Source of the DNA: Thiobacillus sp. 63-78
GTDB taxonomy: Bacteria > Pseudomonadota > Gammaproteobacteria > Burkholderiales > Thiobacillaceae
Length of the DNA stretch: 36,879 nt
Assembly (NCBI GenBank): GCA_001899765.1
Contig: MKWM01000074.1
Location: forward strand, 1-36,879
Direction of reading: 5' to 3'
Shown: positions 1 through 9,400 of the stretch, piece by piece
Numbering within the stretch: position 1 is the first letter of the stretch
Layout of the letters: each line of letters starts with the position of its first letter
The notes under the pieces: generated by a model
Seen by the model: the letters and a program-made list of their open reading frames with translations, nothing else
What the model was told of the DNA's origin: nothing
Database searches by the model: none
Program-made: the position numbers and the translations under genes

Positions 1-21
1 CTCCATGATCCCGATTCACCC

Positions 22-70
22 ACCTTCAGGCTCAACTCACTTTGGATTTACACCACTACCTTCAGGCTCA
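22..70. repeat. 13-bp direct repeat at left edge, possible insertion-sequence end
   Basis: ACCTTCAGGCTCA occurs at 22-34 and again at 58-70, 36 bp apart. The second copy is followed by the short dyad TGTC-ATTG-GACA (73-84). Multiple short direct repeats near an end that finishes in a TGT/ACA dyad resemble termini of IS21-type elements. No transposase is in the window, so an IS end is inference. No coding region is seen in 1-148. Confidence 0.4.
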
Positions 71-95
71 TGTGTCATTGGACAAGGCTCGTATT

Positions 96-123
96 TTTAC
101 GGCAGCGCGGTTTCCGGGATAAT
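96..123 (+). promoter_or_regulatory. possible sigma70 promoter of trhO
   Basis: TTTACG (96-101), a 16-bp spacer, then GATAAT (118-123), followed by an AAAGGGG ribosome-binding site six bases before the GTG start of trhO. The -10 is good and the -35 is weak. Confidence 0.4.
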
Positions 124-148
124 GCGGGCCGGCTGAAAGGGGTTTACC

Positions 149-895
149 GTGTCCATCGTCAATATTTCCTGTTACAAATTCGTCACGCTCGCCGACCGCG
201 AGGCCTTGAAGGCCGATCTCGCTGCGCGCTGTCTCGCGCTCGGTCTCAAGGGCACCATCCTGCTCGCGCCGGAAGGCATCAACGTGTTCCTGGCCGGCTC
301 GCGCCAGGCGATCGACGCCATCGTCACCCATCTGCGCGCCGATCCGCGCTTCGGCGATCTCGCGCCCAAGGAAAGCCTGTCGGCCGAACCGCCGTTCAGG
401 CGCATGCGGGTGCGGCTGAAGAAGGAAATCATCACCATGAAGCATCCGCTGATCCGTCCGGAAGCGGGCCGCGCGCCGTCGGTGGCCGCCGCGACGCTGA
501 AGCAATGGCTCGATCGCGGCTGCGACGACGCAGGTCGCCCGCTGGTGATGCTCGACACCCGCAACGACTACGAGGTGGCGGCCGGCACCTTCGAGCACGC
601 CGTCGACTACGACATCGGCGTCTTCAGCGAATTTCCGCCGCGGCTGGCCGCGCATCTGCCCGACTATGCCGGCAAGACGGTGGTGTCGTTCTGCACCGGC
701 GGCATCCGCTGCGAAAAGGCCGCGATCCACATGAAGGCGGTCGGCATCGAACACGTGTATCAGCTCGAAGGTGGCATTCTCAAGTATTTCGAGGAAATCG
801 GCGGCGCGCATTATCGCGGCGACTGTTTCGTGTTCGACGAACGCGAGGCGCTGAGCGCGGATCTGCAGCCGGCGGCGGGACGGCTGCATCGCTGA
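149..895 (+). CDS. trhO: tRNA uridine(34) hydroxylase TrhO (rhodanese family, YceA type)
   Basis: 248 aa. TrhO proteins use oxygen to make 5-hydroxyuridine at the wobble base U34 of certain tRNAs, in the cytoplasm. The N-terminal part (about 1-95) is the acylphosphatase-like domain typical of this family. A rhodanese domain follows (about 110-230) with the active-site loop CTGGIRCEK; the catalytic cysteine is Cys182. The length is close to that of proteobacterial members that lack the long C-terminal extension. I chose the GTG at 149 because AAAGGGG lies six bases upstream and the protein begins with the family-typical [11 protein letters not shown]. It appears to be a single-gene unit. Older annotation calls such proteins UPF0176 or rhodanese-related sulfurtransferase. 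Confidence 0.93.
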   Translation: MSIVNISCYKFVTLADREALKADLAARCLALGLKGTILLAPEGINVFLAGSRQAIDAIVTHLRADPRFGDLAPKESLSAEPPFRRMRVRLKKEIITMKHPLIRPEAGRAPSVAAATLKQWLDRGCDDAGRPLVMLDTRNDYEVAAGTFEHAVDYDIGVFSEFPPRLAAHLPDYAGKTVVSFCTGGIRCEKAAIHMKAVGIEHVYQLEGGILKYFEEIGGAHYRGDCFVFDEREALSADLQPAAGRLHR

Positions 896-916
896 AATAG
901 ACACCGGGTGCCCGGA

Positions 917-965
917 TTGACTGAAGCGCTCAAAAACCCCTACAGTGATACTGGCTATTAGGGGT
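917..965 (+). promoter_or_regulatory. promoter with overlapping 7-16-7 inverted repeat
   Basis: TTGACT (917-922), an 18-bp spacer and TACAGT (941-946) make a plausible sigma70 promoter. A perfect inverted repeat, ACCCCTA (936-942) and TAGGGGT (959-965), flanks the -10 and predicted start site. The arms resemble NarL heptamers (TACYYMT) except at the first base. Such a position would suit a repressor or an activator-antagonist. The regulator is unknown. Confidence 0.45.
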
Positions 966-1827
966 GAATGCTTCTTCAATCCGTTCGGGGAGATTCTTCG
1001 TGGACAGACTCCGTTTTTTCGTGTGGCTTCTGGCAGTGCTGATGTTCGCACTATCACCATCGCCCGGGCATGCGGAGCTGGCCCCGGCAGCGACGACAAG
1101 GCTGGACACCGCAAACGCCGTGAACCTGGCCGGGCGTCAGCGCATGCTTTCCCAGCGCATGGTGAAGGCCTACCTCATGCTGGGGCAGGACATCGCGGCC
1201 GACGACGCCCGGCGCATGCTGCAGGAATCGATCGGGCAGTTCGACTCCCAGCTCGTGGCGCTGAAAGCGTTCCAGCCCACCCCGACGGTACGGCATGCGA
1301 TCGCCAACCTGGAGGAGGTCTGGACGAAATGGAAGGGACTGCTGGCGGCAGCCCCAGGCAAGGCGGGAGCTGCCGAACTCTACGACGCCAACGAAGAACT
1401 GCAGCAGGCGGCGCACAGCGCGACATTGGCTTACGAGGGCGTCACGCTCGCGCCTATCGATCACCTGATCGGCATCGCGGGGCGCCAGCGCATGCTGTCG
1501 CAGCGCATGGCCAAGTTCTATTTCTATCGCACATGGGAACTCTATGACGGTGCGGCCGATATGGAATTGCATCTCAGCCGTGCGCATTTCACCGCCGTGC
1601 TGATCCAGATTGACAAATCGCCCATCGCATCAGCGGGAGTGAAGGCAGGCGTGGCGCGCGTCCGGCAGGAATGGGAGCCGTATCAGCAGGCCCTGTTCGC
1701 GAACCGCGAGCCCGCGAAGATGCGCAGGGATGCCCCTCGTGTGGCCGAGCTGAGCGAGCGAGTGCTCGCGGCGACGGAGGAACTGGTTGGGCAGATGCTG
1801 GCCCAGACGCGGGCGGTACCGGATTAG
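964..1827 (+). CDS. exported protein with duplicated PilJ/NarX-type sensor domain
   Basis: 287 aa. A hydrophobic segment at about residues 17-37, ending near GHAEL, looks like a signal peptide, so the rest should be periplasmic. The helix motif GRQRMLSQRM occurs twice (about residues 56 and 172), which matches tandem type IV pili methyl-accepting-chemotaxis N-terminal (PilJ) domains. The related helix in NarX/NarQ binds nitrate or nitrite. No transmembrane segment, HAMP, kinase or methyl-accepting domain follows, so it is a free-standing sensor-like domain that may pair with another membrane protein. The annotated start is the GTG at 964. A GTG at 1000 is an alternative that keeps the signal peptide. 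The ligand is not known; nitrate or nitrite is an inference from family and promoter motif. Confidence 0.8.
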   Translation: MNASSIRSGRFFVDRLRFFVWLLAVLMFALSPSPGHAELAPAATTRLDTANAVNLAGRQRMLSQRMVKAYLMLGQDIAADDARRMLQESIGQFDSQLVALKAFQPTPTVRHAIANLEEVWTKWKGLLAAAPGKAGAAELYDANEELQQAAHSATLAYEGVTLAPIDHLIGIAGRQRMLSQRMAKFYFYRTWELYDGAADMELHLSRAHFTAVLIQIDKSPIASAGVKAGVARVRQEWEPYQQALFANREPAKMRRDAPRVAELSERVLAATEELVGQMLAQTRAVPD

Positions 1828-1846
1828 ATTGATTGGTGCGTGCGCT

Positions 1847-1872
1847 TCCCGGCCAGGCAAAGCGGGCCGGGA
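1847..1872. terminator. hairpin between convergent genes
   Basis: TCCCGGCC (1847-1854) pairs with GGCCGGGA (1865-1872) around a 10-base loop, in the 70-bp gap between two converging genes. There is no clear T-run on either strand, so terminator function is uncertain. Confidence 0.35.
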
Positions 1873-1897
1873 CGGCCATTCACACGCCCGTCATCGT

Positions 1898-4519
1898 TCA
1901 ATTCAGGGCGCGTATCGCCTGCATCGGCGGCACCCGCGTGATGTGCCGGGTGGTGAGCCAGCCGCTCATCCCGACCAGCAGGGCGCCGGCCAGTGGCAGC
2001 ACCAGCCATAGCCAGGGGTGCAGGCGGGCGGGCAGTTCGAACAGACGGTCCGCGATCAGCGCCATGGCGATTTCGGCGCAGGCACTGGCGAGCAGGCCCG
2101 CGAGCAGTCCCAGGGCAAGAAACTCGCTCCACAGACTTTTGGCCAGGTAGGCGCGCTGCGCACCCAGGGTGCGCAGCAGGACGGCTTCCTGCTGGCGCGC
2201 GTCGAGGCTGGCCAGCAGCGTGGCGACGACGACGGCCATCCCGGCGGCAAGCAGGAAACCCAGCAGCAGCTGGATCGCACCGATGATCTGATCGAACACG
2301 GCTTCGATATTGGCAATCAGTTTGTCGAGGGCGAGCACGGTAATGCCGGGAAAGGCCTTGACGAAGCCGGGCAACGCCCCGACGGCGGCGGGCGGGACGT
2401 AGACGCTGGCGATGAAACTCGCGGGCAGATGGTCGAGCTGACCCGGCGCAAAGATGACGAAGAAGTTGGGTTGCATCGAATCCCATTTCACGCTGCGCAG
2501 GCTGGTGATGCGCGCGGTGAGCGTCTGGTCGCCGACCTGGAAGCCGAGCTGGTCGCCGATCGCAAGATGCAGGCGTGTGGCCATGCCCGATTCGACCGAG
2601 ATTTCTGCGGAAGGGTCGCTGCGCAGCAGCGGGGCTGCGCCAGGACCGCCCGAAGGGCGAGTGTCAGGCGGCGTCCCCCTTGCGGGGGCACCCGCCGGCG
2701 TGCCCTTTACGGGTGCTGCGACGCGGCGGTCACCGTCCCCTGAAGGGGATGAATGCCAGTGTCCGGCGAGCACGACGTTGTTGGCGGGCAGGGTGGCGGT
2801 CCAGGTGAGGTTGAGCTCACGCCGCAGGCTGTTGTTGTCGCGCGCGTCCGGCGGCAGGGTGGAGGCGATGGGTGCCCCGTTTTTCGTGATGAGGCGGCCG
2901 CGTACCATGGGATAGAGCGCCGAAGCCTTGAGGCGATGCTGCGACAGATACGCCGCCACCGCCTGCTGCTGTCCGGGCGCGATATTCACCAGAAAATAGT
3001 TGGGTGCTTGCGGCGGCAGCTGCTGGCGCCAGCTGGCGATGAGGTCGCTGCGCACCAGCGCAAGCAGGGCTACCAGGAACAGTGCCAGGGTGAAGGCGCC
3101 GAGCTGCAGGGTACTGTCGAAACGGTGGCGCAACAGTTGGGCGAGTCCGAAGCGCAGCGGGCCGTGGCTCATTTTCTGGATGCTTCGGCCAGCGGCCAGT
3201 GCCAGGCGGGCCAGCAGGACGAGCACCAGGACGAGCCCCGCGAGGGCGCCGACAAATACACCGACCAGCCTGACATCGTCCGCATACCAGGCAATCAACA
3301 GCAGCAGCGCCGAGCCGCTGACCACGGTGCTGATCCACGCGCCCAACGGCAGTGGAGGCAGGTCGCGCCGCAGCACGCGCAGCGGCGACACGCGGATGAG
3401 GCGCATCAATGCGGGCAGGCTGGCGCCCGCCAAGGCCAGCAGGCCGCTGGCAATGGCGACGCCAACCGGCGCGAAGCCGAGTGTGGGCAGACGGGCGACG
3501 GTGTCGGGCAGAACCAGGCTTGCCAGCGCCTGCTGCATCAGGGCGCCGATCACTATCCCGGCCAGACTGCCCAGCAGGCCCAGCGTCAGCAACTGGACGG
3601 CATACAGGGTACGCAACTGCGCCGTGGTGGCGCCGAGGCAGCGTAGCAGCGCTGCCTGGTCGTAATGCCGCAGCGCATGGCGATGGGCGGCAATGGCGAT
3701 GGCGACCACCGACAGCAGCAGGCTGATCAGCGCGGTGAGCTGGATGTAGCGGTCGGTGTTGGCGAACGCGCCGTGCAGGGTTTCGACGCCTTCACGCGAA
3801 CCGATGAGACGCTGGGTGCTGTCGAGCCGGGGTTTCAGCGCGGCGCCGAACGCGGCAATCTGCGCCGCGTCGCCGGCGAACTGGTACAGGTAGGTCACAC
3901 GGCTGCCGGGCTGCAGGACGCGGGTTTTTGCCACGTCGTCGGCGCGCATGAACACCCGCGGCGCGAGACCGAATACGCCGCCGAGCTGGCCCGGTTCCTC
4001 GGTCACGATCCCGGCAATGGTGAAATGCGCTTCGCCGATCTGCACCCGATCGCCCACCTTGGCGGACAGCAGCGGCAACAGGTCGGGGGCGACATAGATC
4101 GTGCCGGGTGGCGGCTGCGCGGGGCGCACGGTGTCGGCAGCGAAAGGGCGGTCGGCAATGCGTACGTTGCCGCGCAAAGGGTAGGTCGCCTCGACGGCGC
4201 GCAGGGTGACGAGCTGGAAGGCATCGCCCCTGGCGAGCATGCTGGGAAATTCGAGCGCATGGCTGGTTGTCAGCGCAGTGGCGGCAGGCCAGGCATCGAT
4301 CGGGCGCGGGCTGGTGACCAGCAGGTCGGCGCCGAGAAAACCGGCACCCTGTTCGCTCATCGCCCGCTCCAGGCGGTCGCCGAGAAAGCCGGTGGTGCTG
4401 ACGCTGCCGACGCCGATGATCAGCGCCAGCAGCAGCACGCGCCACTCGCCGCTCGCATTCATGCCCTTCAGGGTACGTTCGCGCTGCAGCAGCCACAGGG
4501 CGAGCCGGGCAATCTTCAT
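1898..4519 (-). CDS. ybbP: ABC transporter permease, YbbP type, with in-frame palindromic insert
   Basis: 873 aa inner-membrane permease with two FtsX-type modules (MacB/LolC superfamily). Transmembrane segments group near residues 20-40, about 250-460 and the last 120 residues, separated by large periplasmic domains. It should work with the ATPase encoded immediately upstream; the two reading frames overlap by ATGA (4516-4519), a sign of translational coupling. Partner and substrate in YbbAP systems are poorly defined; export or extraction of hydrophobic compounds is often suggested. About residues 590-635 are a Gly/Pro/Arg-rich stretch encoded by a palindrome-rich DNA block (2617-2752) that does not look like the surrounding periplasmic domain. 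Sequence on both sides (ANNVVLAGHW and AEISVESGMA) reads like the normal family, and the frame is kept. Confidence 0.88.
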   Translation of the reverse strand: MKIARLALWLLQRERTLKGMNASGEWRVLLLALIIGVGSVSTTGFLGDRLERAMSEQGAGFLGADLLVTSPRPIDAWPAATALTTSHALEFPSMLARGDAFQLVTLRAVEATYPLRGNVRIADRPFAADTVRPAQPPPGTIYVAPDLLPLLSAKVGDRVQIGEAHFTIAGIVTEEPGQLGGVFGLAPRVFMRADDVAKTRVLQPGSRVTYLYQFAGDAAQIAAFGAALKPRLDSTQRLIGSREGVETLHGAFANTDRYIQLTALISLLLSVVAIAIAAHRHALRHYDQAALLRCLGATTAQLRTLYAVQLLTLGLLGSLAGIVIGALMQQALASLVLPDTVARLPTLGFAPVGVAIASGLLALAGASLPALMRLIRVSPLRVLRRDLPPLPLGAWISTVVSGSALLLLIAWYADDVRLVGVFVGALAGLVLVLVLLARLALAAGRSIQKMSHGPLRFGLAQLLRHRFDSTLQLGAFTLALFLVALLALVRSDLIASWRQQLPPQAPNYFLVNIAPGQQQAVAAYLSQHRLKASALYPMVRGRLITKNGAPIASTLPPDARDNNSLRRELNLTWTATLPANNVVLAGHWHSSPSGDGDRRVAAPVKGTPAGAPARGTPPDTRPSGGPGAAPLLRSDPSAEISVESGMATRLHLAIGDQLGFQVGDQTLTARITSLRSVKWDSMQPNFFVIFAPGQLDHLPASFIASVYVPPAAVGALPGFVKAFPGITVLALDKLIANIEAVFDQIIGAIQLLLGFLLAAGMAVVVATLLASLDARQQEAVLLRTLGAQRAYLAKSLWSEFLALGLLAGLLASACAEIAMALIADRLFELPARLHPWLWLVLPLAGALLVGMSGWLTTRHITRVPPMQAIRALN
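2617..2752. repeat. palindrome-rich element inserted within ybbP
   Basis: This block of about 136 bp contains several adjacent hairpins: GCCC-GAA-GGGC (2648-2658), CCCCC-TTGC-GGGGG (2675-2688), GCACCC and GGGTGC (2688-2693 and 2711-2716), and TCCCC-TGAA-GGGGA (2736-2749). It is open in the ybbP frame and encodes low-complexity sequence absent from the expected fold. It resembles intergenic repeat elements that have landed inside a gene. Exact borders are estimated. Confidence 0.6.
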
Positions 4520-5223
4520 GCAATGGCCTCTTCGCGCACGCGACCCGCGACCAGGTGCAGCCGGCGCTGGCAGCGCGACGCCAGCACATCGTCGTGAGTG
4601 ACCAGGATCAGCGTGGTATGGGCCGACGCGTTGAGCCCGAACAGCAGCTCGATGATGTGTGCGCCGGTGTCGGCGTCGAGATTGCCGGTGGGCTCGTCGG
4701 CGAACACGATTTCCGGGTCGGTGGCGAAGGCGCGCGCGATGGCGACGCGCTGCTGTTCGCCGCCGGACAGCTGATTCGGCGTATGGGTGGCGCGCGTGGC
4801 GAGGCCGACACGGTCGAGCCAGTAGCTGGCGCGTTCGTGTGCATCGGGGCGGCCGGCCAGTTCCAGCGGCAGCAGGATGTTTTCCCGTGCGGTGAGCGCG
4901 GGCAGCAGCTGGAACGACTGGAAGACGAAACCGATGCGACCCGCGCGCAGACGGGCGCGGGCGTCTTCGTCGAGTGTATCGAGGCGTTGCCCGAGCAGTT
5001 CGACGGTTCCCGATGAGGGTTGATCGAGTCCGGCCAGCAGACCCAGCAAGGTCGATTTTCCGGAGCCGGACGCCCCCGTGATGGCGAGCGTCTCGCCCGC
5101 TTTGACGGCGAGCCCGACTTCGCTGAGGATGTCGAGCATGCCGTCGGCGGTCGGTACCCGCTGGGACAGGTTGCGTGCCAGGACGACGGTATCGGGGAAC
5201 AAGGCGTTGCCGGGTGGCGTCAT
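4516..5223 (-). CDS. ybbA: ABC transporter ATP-binding protein, YbbA type
   Basis: 235 aa cytoplasmic ATPase of the MacB/LolD class. Visible motifs are Walker [11 protein letters not shown]-loop FQSFQLLP, signature LSGGEQQR, Walker [10 protein letters not shown] and the switch histidine in LVTHDD. The ATG at 5223 gives the family-typical length. Its stop overlaps the start of the permease gene (ATGA). It is divergent from tesA with only 27 bp between start codons, the same tesA/ybbA/ybbP neighbourhood found in many proteobacteria, so promoters for the two directions must overlap coding sequence. The pair probably forms a full transporter with the FtsX-like permease. Confidence 0.92.
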   Translation of the reverse strand: MTPPGNALFPDTVVLARNLSQRVPTADGMLDILSEVGLAVKAGETLAITGASGSGKSTLLGLLAGLDQPSSGTVELLGQRLDTLDEDARARLRAGRIGFVFQSFQLLPALTARENILLPLELAGRPDAHERASYWLDRVGLATRATHTPNQLSGGEQQRVAIARAFATDPEIVFADEPTGNLDADTGAHIIELLFGLNASAHTTLILVTHDDVLASRCQRRLHLVAGRVREEAIA

Positions 5224-5250
5224 TGAAGTAGGTCGACTCAAGGAAAGTGG

Positions 5251-5877
5251 ATGAATTATCGCGTATGGCTGTGGGTGTTGCTGTGGATTCCGGGCTGGGC
5301 GGCGGCGAATTCCTGTTCCCTGTTGATTGTCGGCGACAGCCTGAGTTCCGGCTATGGCCTCGCAACCGGATCGGGCTGGGTGGACAGGCTGAGTATCCGT
5401 CTCGGGAAAACGGCGCCGGAATGGCGTGTGGTGAACGCCAGCGTGAGCGGCGACACTACGCAGAACGGCGTGCAGCGCCTGCAGCCTGCGCTCGATCGGC
5501 ATCGTCCGCAGGGCGTACTGATCGAACTCGGCGGCAACGACGCGCTGCGCGGCACGCCGCCCGGGACGATCCGGCAGAATCTGGTGACGATGATCCGGCA
5601 GGCGAAAGCGGCAGGCGCCTGGGTGGCCTTGCTGGAGGCTCCGGTGCTGCCGAATTACGGCAAACCGTATGCCGAGGCGCTGACCAGGCTGTACATCGAC
5701 GTGGCACGCGAGGAGAAGGTCGTTCGCGTGCCGTGTTTCGTCTGCAAGGTGGCGCTCGTACCGGGCATGATGCAGGCCGACGGCATTCATCCGAACGAGA
5801 AGGCCCAGGATGCGATGCTCGACGCCGTGTGGCCGCACATCAAGCCGAAATTGCGCTGCCCGGCGAACAAGCCATGA
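5251..5877 (+). CDS. tesA: SGNH-type arylesterase / thioesterase I / lysophospholipase
   Basis: 208 aa. A short signal peptide (about 1-20, ending AAANS) sends it to the periplasm. SGNH blocks are clear: GDSLSSGY with nucleophile Ser30, the Gly and Asn blocks including GGNDALRG, and the terminal DGIHPN with catalytic Asp and His. The family hydrolyses acyl-CoA, aryl esters and lysophospholipids. The start ATG has AAGGAAAG upstream. The stop overlaps the next gene (ATGA). It is divergent from ybbA-ybbP, a conserved arrangement; a functional link between the esterase and the transporter is suspected but unproven. Two cysteines in PCFVCK could form a disulfide. Confidence 0.9.
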   Translation: MNYRVWLWVLLWIPGWAAANSCSLLIVGDSLSSGYGLATGSGWVDRLSIRLGKTAPEWRVVNASVSGDTTQNGVQRLQPALDRHRPQGVLIELGGNDALRGTPPGTIRQNLVTMIRQAKAAGAWVALLEAPVLPNYGKPYAEALTRLYIDVAREEKVVRVPCFVCKVALVPGMMQADGIHPNEKAQDAMLDAVWPHIKPKLRCPANKP

Positions 5878-6257
5878 ACGCCGCATCCTGCCCGTGCGGC
5901 TCGGGGCGCCTGCTGGCAGACTGCTGCGGACGGTTTCATGCGGGCGATCCGGCGCCGGACGCCGCAAGCCTGATGCGTTCGCGCTACAGCGCCTATGTGC
6001 TGGGCCTGGAGGAGTATTTGCGCGCGACCTGGCATCCCGCAACCTGCCCGGCCGTGCTGGGCCTTGATGCCACACCGCGCCCGCAATGGCTGGGACTGGC
6101 GGTGAAGGCGCACATGCCGCTGGACGACGCGCATGCGACGGTCGAATTCGTCGCGCGCTACAAGCTCAACGGTCGTGCCTTCAGGCTGCACGAGATCAGC
6201 CGGTTCGAGCGGGTGGATGGGCGCTGGCTGTATGTCGACGGCGCGATCCGGGAATAA
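5874..6257 (+). CDS. ychJ: YchJ family protein (SEC-C motif, UPF0225)
   Basis: 127 aa. The N-terminus is a SEC-C-like zinc-binding motif, CPCGSG followed by CCGRFH. The rest matches the YchJ fold, with the conserved LMRSRYSAY helix and a C-terminal NTF2-like sheet ending in GRWLYVDGAI. The biochemical function of YchJ is not established. The ATG at 5874 overlaps the tesA stop, so the two are translationally coupled. Confidence 0.88.
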   Translation: MNAASCPCGSGRLLADCCGRFHAGDPAPDAASLMRSRYSAYVLGLEEYLRATWHPATCPAVLGLDATPRPQWLGLAVKAHMPLDDAHATVEFVARYKLNGRAFRLHEISRFERVDGRWLYVDGAIRE

Positions 6258-6295
6258 TGCGGGGTTCTTCCAGCCGGGAAGCCGGCTCTCCCGCA
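6258..6295. terminator. two-tier hairpin between convergent operons
   Basis: An inner stem AGCCGG/CCGGCT (6272-6277, 6282-6287) sits inside an outer stem TGCGGG/CCCGCA (6258-6263, 6290-6295). It fills the 41-bp gap between ychJ and the end of the copper-efflux operon and could terminate both. No long T-run is seen. Confidence 0.45.
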
Positions 6296-6298
6296 TGG

Positions 6299-6418
6299 CT
6301 AGGGCCTGGCCTGCTGGCCATCCATCCTGTTCGTGCCGGATGGCGCTGGATCGGCCAGTGCGGCGCCGGCGCTCAGGGACAGGGCGAACACGAGCGTGAG
6401 GGGTGCAGTGTTTTTCAT
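6299..6418 (-). CDS. 39-residue exported peptide coupled to cusA
   Basis: The ATG overlaps the cusA stop by ATGA (6415-6418), the same junction used between cusC/cusB and cusB/cusA. The product begins with Lys-Asn, a hydrophobic run of about 17 residues and an ALA-type cleavage site near residue 22, leaving a predicted mature peptide of about 17 residues containing one Met. No homolog is recognised. It could be a small periplasmic accessory of the efflux pump or the remnant of a separate CusF-like gene whose function moved to the fused domain in CusB. Coupling and the signal peptide support expression; function is unknown. Confidence 0.55.
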   Translation of the reverse strand: MKNTAPLTLVFALSLSAGAALADPAPSGTNRMDGQQARP

Positions 6419-9400
6419 GGTGCGTCCTGTCGTTGCGGGCGACCGGGGAGGCGGCGTCCGCGAATGAGCAGGTAGGCGGCGGGAATTACGAACATCGACA
6501 GCAACGGTGCGGTGATCATGCCGCCGACCATGGGGGCGGCGATGCGGCTCATGATCTCGCTGCCGGTCCCGCTGTCCAGCAGGATCGGCAGCAGGCCGGC
6601 GATGATGACCGCCAGGGTCATGGCCTTGGGGCGCACGCGCAGCACGGCGCCTTCGCGGATGGCGTCGACCAGCGCCGGCCAGTTCTCCTCGCCGGTGTCG
6701 AGCCGTTTCTGCCAGGCCTGCTGCAGGTAGACCAGCATGATGACGCCGAACTCGGCCGCCACTCCGGCCAGCGCGATGAAGCCGACGCCGGTGGCGACCG
6801 AGAAGTTGAACCCCATCCAGTACAGGAACCATACCCCGCCGGTGAGCGCGAACGGCAGCGTCGCCATGATGAGCGCGGCGTCGGCGACGCGATGGAACGT
6901 GAGATACAGCAGCAGGAAAATAATCAGCAGCGTCGCCGGCACCACGAGCTTCAGCCGGGCGTTGGCGCGCTCCATGAATTCGAACTGGCCCGAATAGGCG
7001 AGGCTCATGCCGGGCTCGAGTGTCACTTCGTGGGCGACGGCACGGCGCAGATCCCCGACCACCGCGGCGAGATCGCGCCCGCGCACGTCCACGTACACCC
7101 AGCCGCTGGGGCGTGCGTTCTCGCTTTTCAGCATCGACGGGCCGTCGCGCACGACCACGCGCGCCACCATGCCCAGCGTGATCTGGCCGCCCGTCGGGGT
7201 GGCGATGGGCAGTTGCGTGAGGCGCTGCACGGTGTCGCGCCATTCGCGCGGGTAGCGTACGCTGATCGGAAAGCGTGCCAGCCCCTCGACGGTCTCGCCG
7301 ACGTTCGCGCCGCCGATGAGGCCACTCACCACCTCCTGCACGTCGGCGATATTGAGGCCGTAGCGCGCGGCCGCGGCGCGGTCGATGTCGACGTCGACGT
7401 AGCGCCCCTCGCCGAGCCGTTCGGCGAGCGCCGACGCTACCCCCGGAATGGTGTGCGCGAGGCGTTCGACCTGTCGTGCGACGCGGTCGATGTCGGCCAG
7501 GTTCGCGCCGGCGATCTTCACCCCGATCGGACTCTTGATGCCGGTGGCGAGCATGTCGATGCGGTTGCGGATCGGCGGAATCCAGATATTGGAGAGCCCC
7601 GGCACCCTGACGGTGCGGTCCAGTTCCTCGACGAGCTTTGCAGGCGTCATGCCGGGGCGCCACTGGTCGCGCGGCTTGAACTGGATCGTGGTTTCGAACA
7701 TCTCGAGCGGCGCCGGGTCGGTGGCGGTTTCGGCGCGGCCCGCCTTGCCGAAGACGCGTGCCACCTCGGGCACCGTCTTGATCAGGCGGTCGGTCTGCTG
7801 TAGCAGTTCACTCGCCTTCTGTGCCGACAGGCCCGGCAGCGCGCTCGGCATGTAGAGCAGATCGCCTTCGTCGAGCGGCGGCAGGAACTCGCCGCCGAGA
7901 CGGCTCGCCGGCCACGCGGCGGTGAGGAACACCAGCGCGGCGGCGAGCAGGGTCAGCCCGGGGCGCGCGAGCACCGCGTCGAGCAACGGCCGGTAGAGGC
8001 GGATCAGCCCGCGGCTGAGGGGGTTGCGCGACTCCGCCGGCAGCTTGCCGCGTATCCAGTAGCCCATCAGCACCGGCACCAGCGTGACCGAGAGGCCGGC
8101 CGCGGCCGCCATGGCGTAGGTCTTGGTGAAGGCGAGCGGGCCGAACAGGCGGCCTTCCTGCGCCTGCAGCGTGAACACCGGGATGAAGGACAGCGTGATG
8201 ACGAGCAGCGAGAAGAACAGCGCCGGCCCGACCTCGACCGCGGCGTCGGTCACCACGCGCCAGTGAGAGTCGCCGGCCAGGCGCTCGCCGGGGTGGGCTT
8301 GATGCCAGGCCTCGATCTTCTTGTGCGCATTCTCGATCATCACTACGGCGGCATCGACCATCGCGCCGATGGCGATCGCGATGCCGCCGAGCGACATGAT
8401 GTTGGCGTTGATTCCCTGCTGGCGCAGCACGATGAAAGCGATCAGCACGCCGAGCGGCAGCGACACGATGGCGACCAGCGACGAGCGCAGGTGCCACAGG
8501 AAGATAAGGCAGACCAGCGCGACGACGACAAACTCCTCGATGAGCTTGCGGCTGAGATTCTCGACTGCGCGGTCGATCAGCTGGCTGCGGTCGTAGGTGG
8601 GCACGATCTCCACGCCCTGCGGCAGGCTCGTCCGCAGCGCATCGAGCCTGGCGTGCACGGCCGTGAGCGTTGCGCGGGCGTTCTTGCCCGAGCGCAGGAT
8701 GATCACGCCGCCGACCGTCTCGCCCTGGCCGTCGAGTTCGGCAATGCCGCGCCGCATTTCCGGCCCCAACTGGATCCGGGCCACGTCGCCGAGCGTGACC
8801 GGCACGCCGCCGGCGAGCTTGAGCGGGATCGCGCGAAAATCGTCCAGCGACGCGAGGTAACCGTTCGCGCGCACCATGAGTTCCGCTTCGCCCTGCTCCA
8901 GCACGCCGCCGCCGGTTTCCTGGTTGGCGGCCTGGATCGCTTCGCGCACCCTGGCCTGGGTGATGCCCAGGGCTGCGAGCTTGATGGGATCGAGGACCAC
9001 CTGATATTGCCTGACCATGCCGCCGATGGTGGCGACCTCGGCCACGTTGGGCAGGGTCTTGAGCTCGTACTTCAGGAACCAGTCCTGCAGCGCGCGCAGT
9101 TGGGACAGGTCGTGCCGTCCGCTGCGGTCCACCAGTGCGTATTCGTAGATCCAGCCGAGCCCGGTGGCGTCGGGTCCCAGACTGGTCCTGGCCGAGGCCG
9201 GCAGCCGGCCCTGCACCTGGTTGAGGTATTCCAGCACGCGCGAACGTGCCCAGTAGAGATCGGTGCCGTCCTCGAACAGCACGTAGACATAGCTGTCGCC
9301 GAAGAAGGAAAAGCCGCGCACGGTCTTCGCTCCCGGCACCGACAGCATCGTCGTGGCAAGCGGATAGGTGACCTGGTTCTCGACGATGCGCGGCGCCTGT

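Noticed and set aside
917..934. FNR-like site TTGA...TCAA upstream of the PilJ-type gene
   Set aside because: The half-sites are separated by nine bases instead of the six needed for an FNR box.
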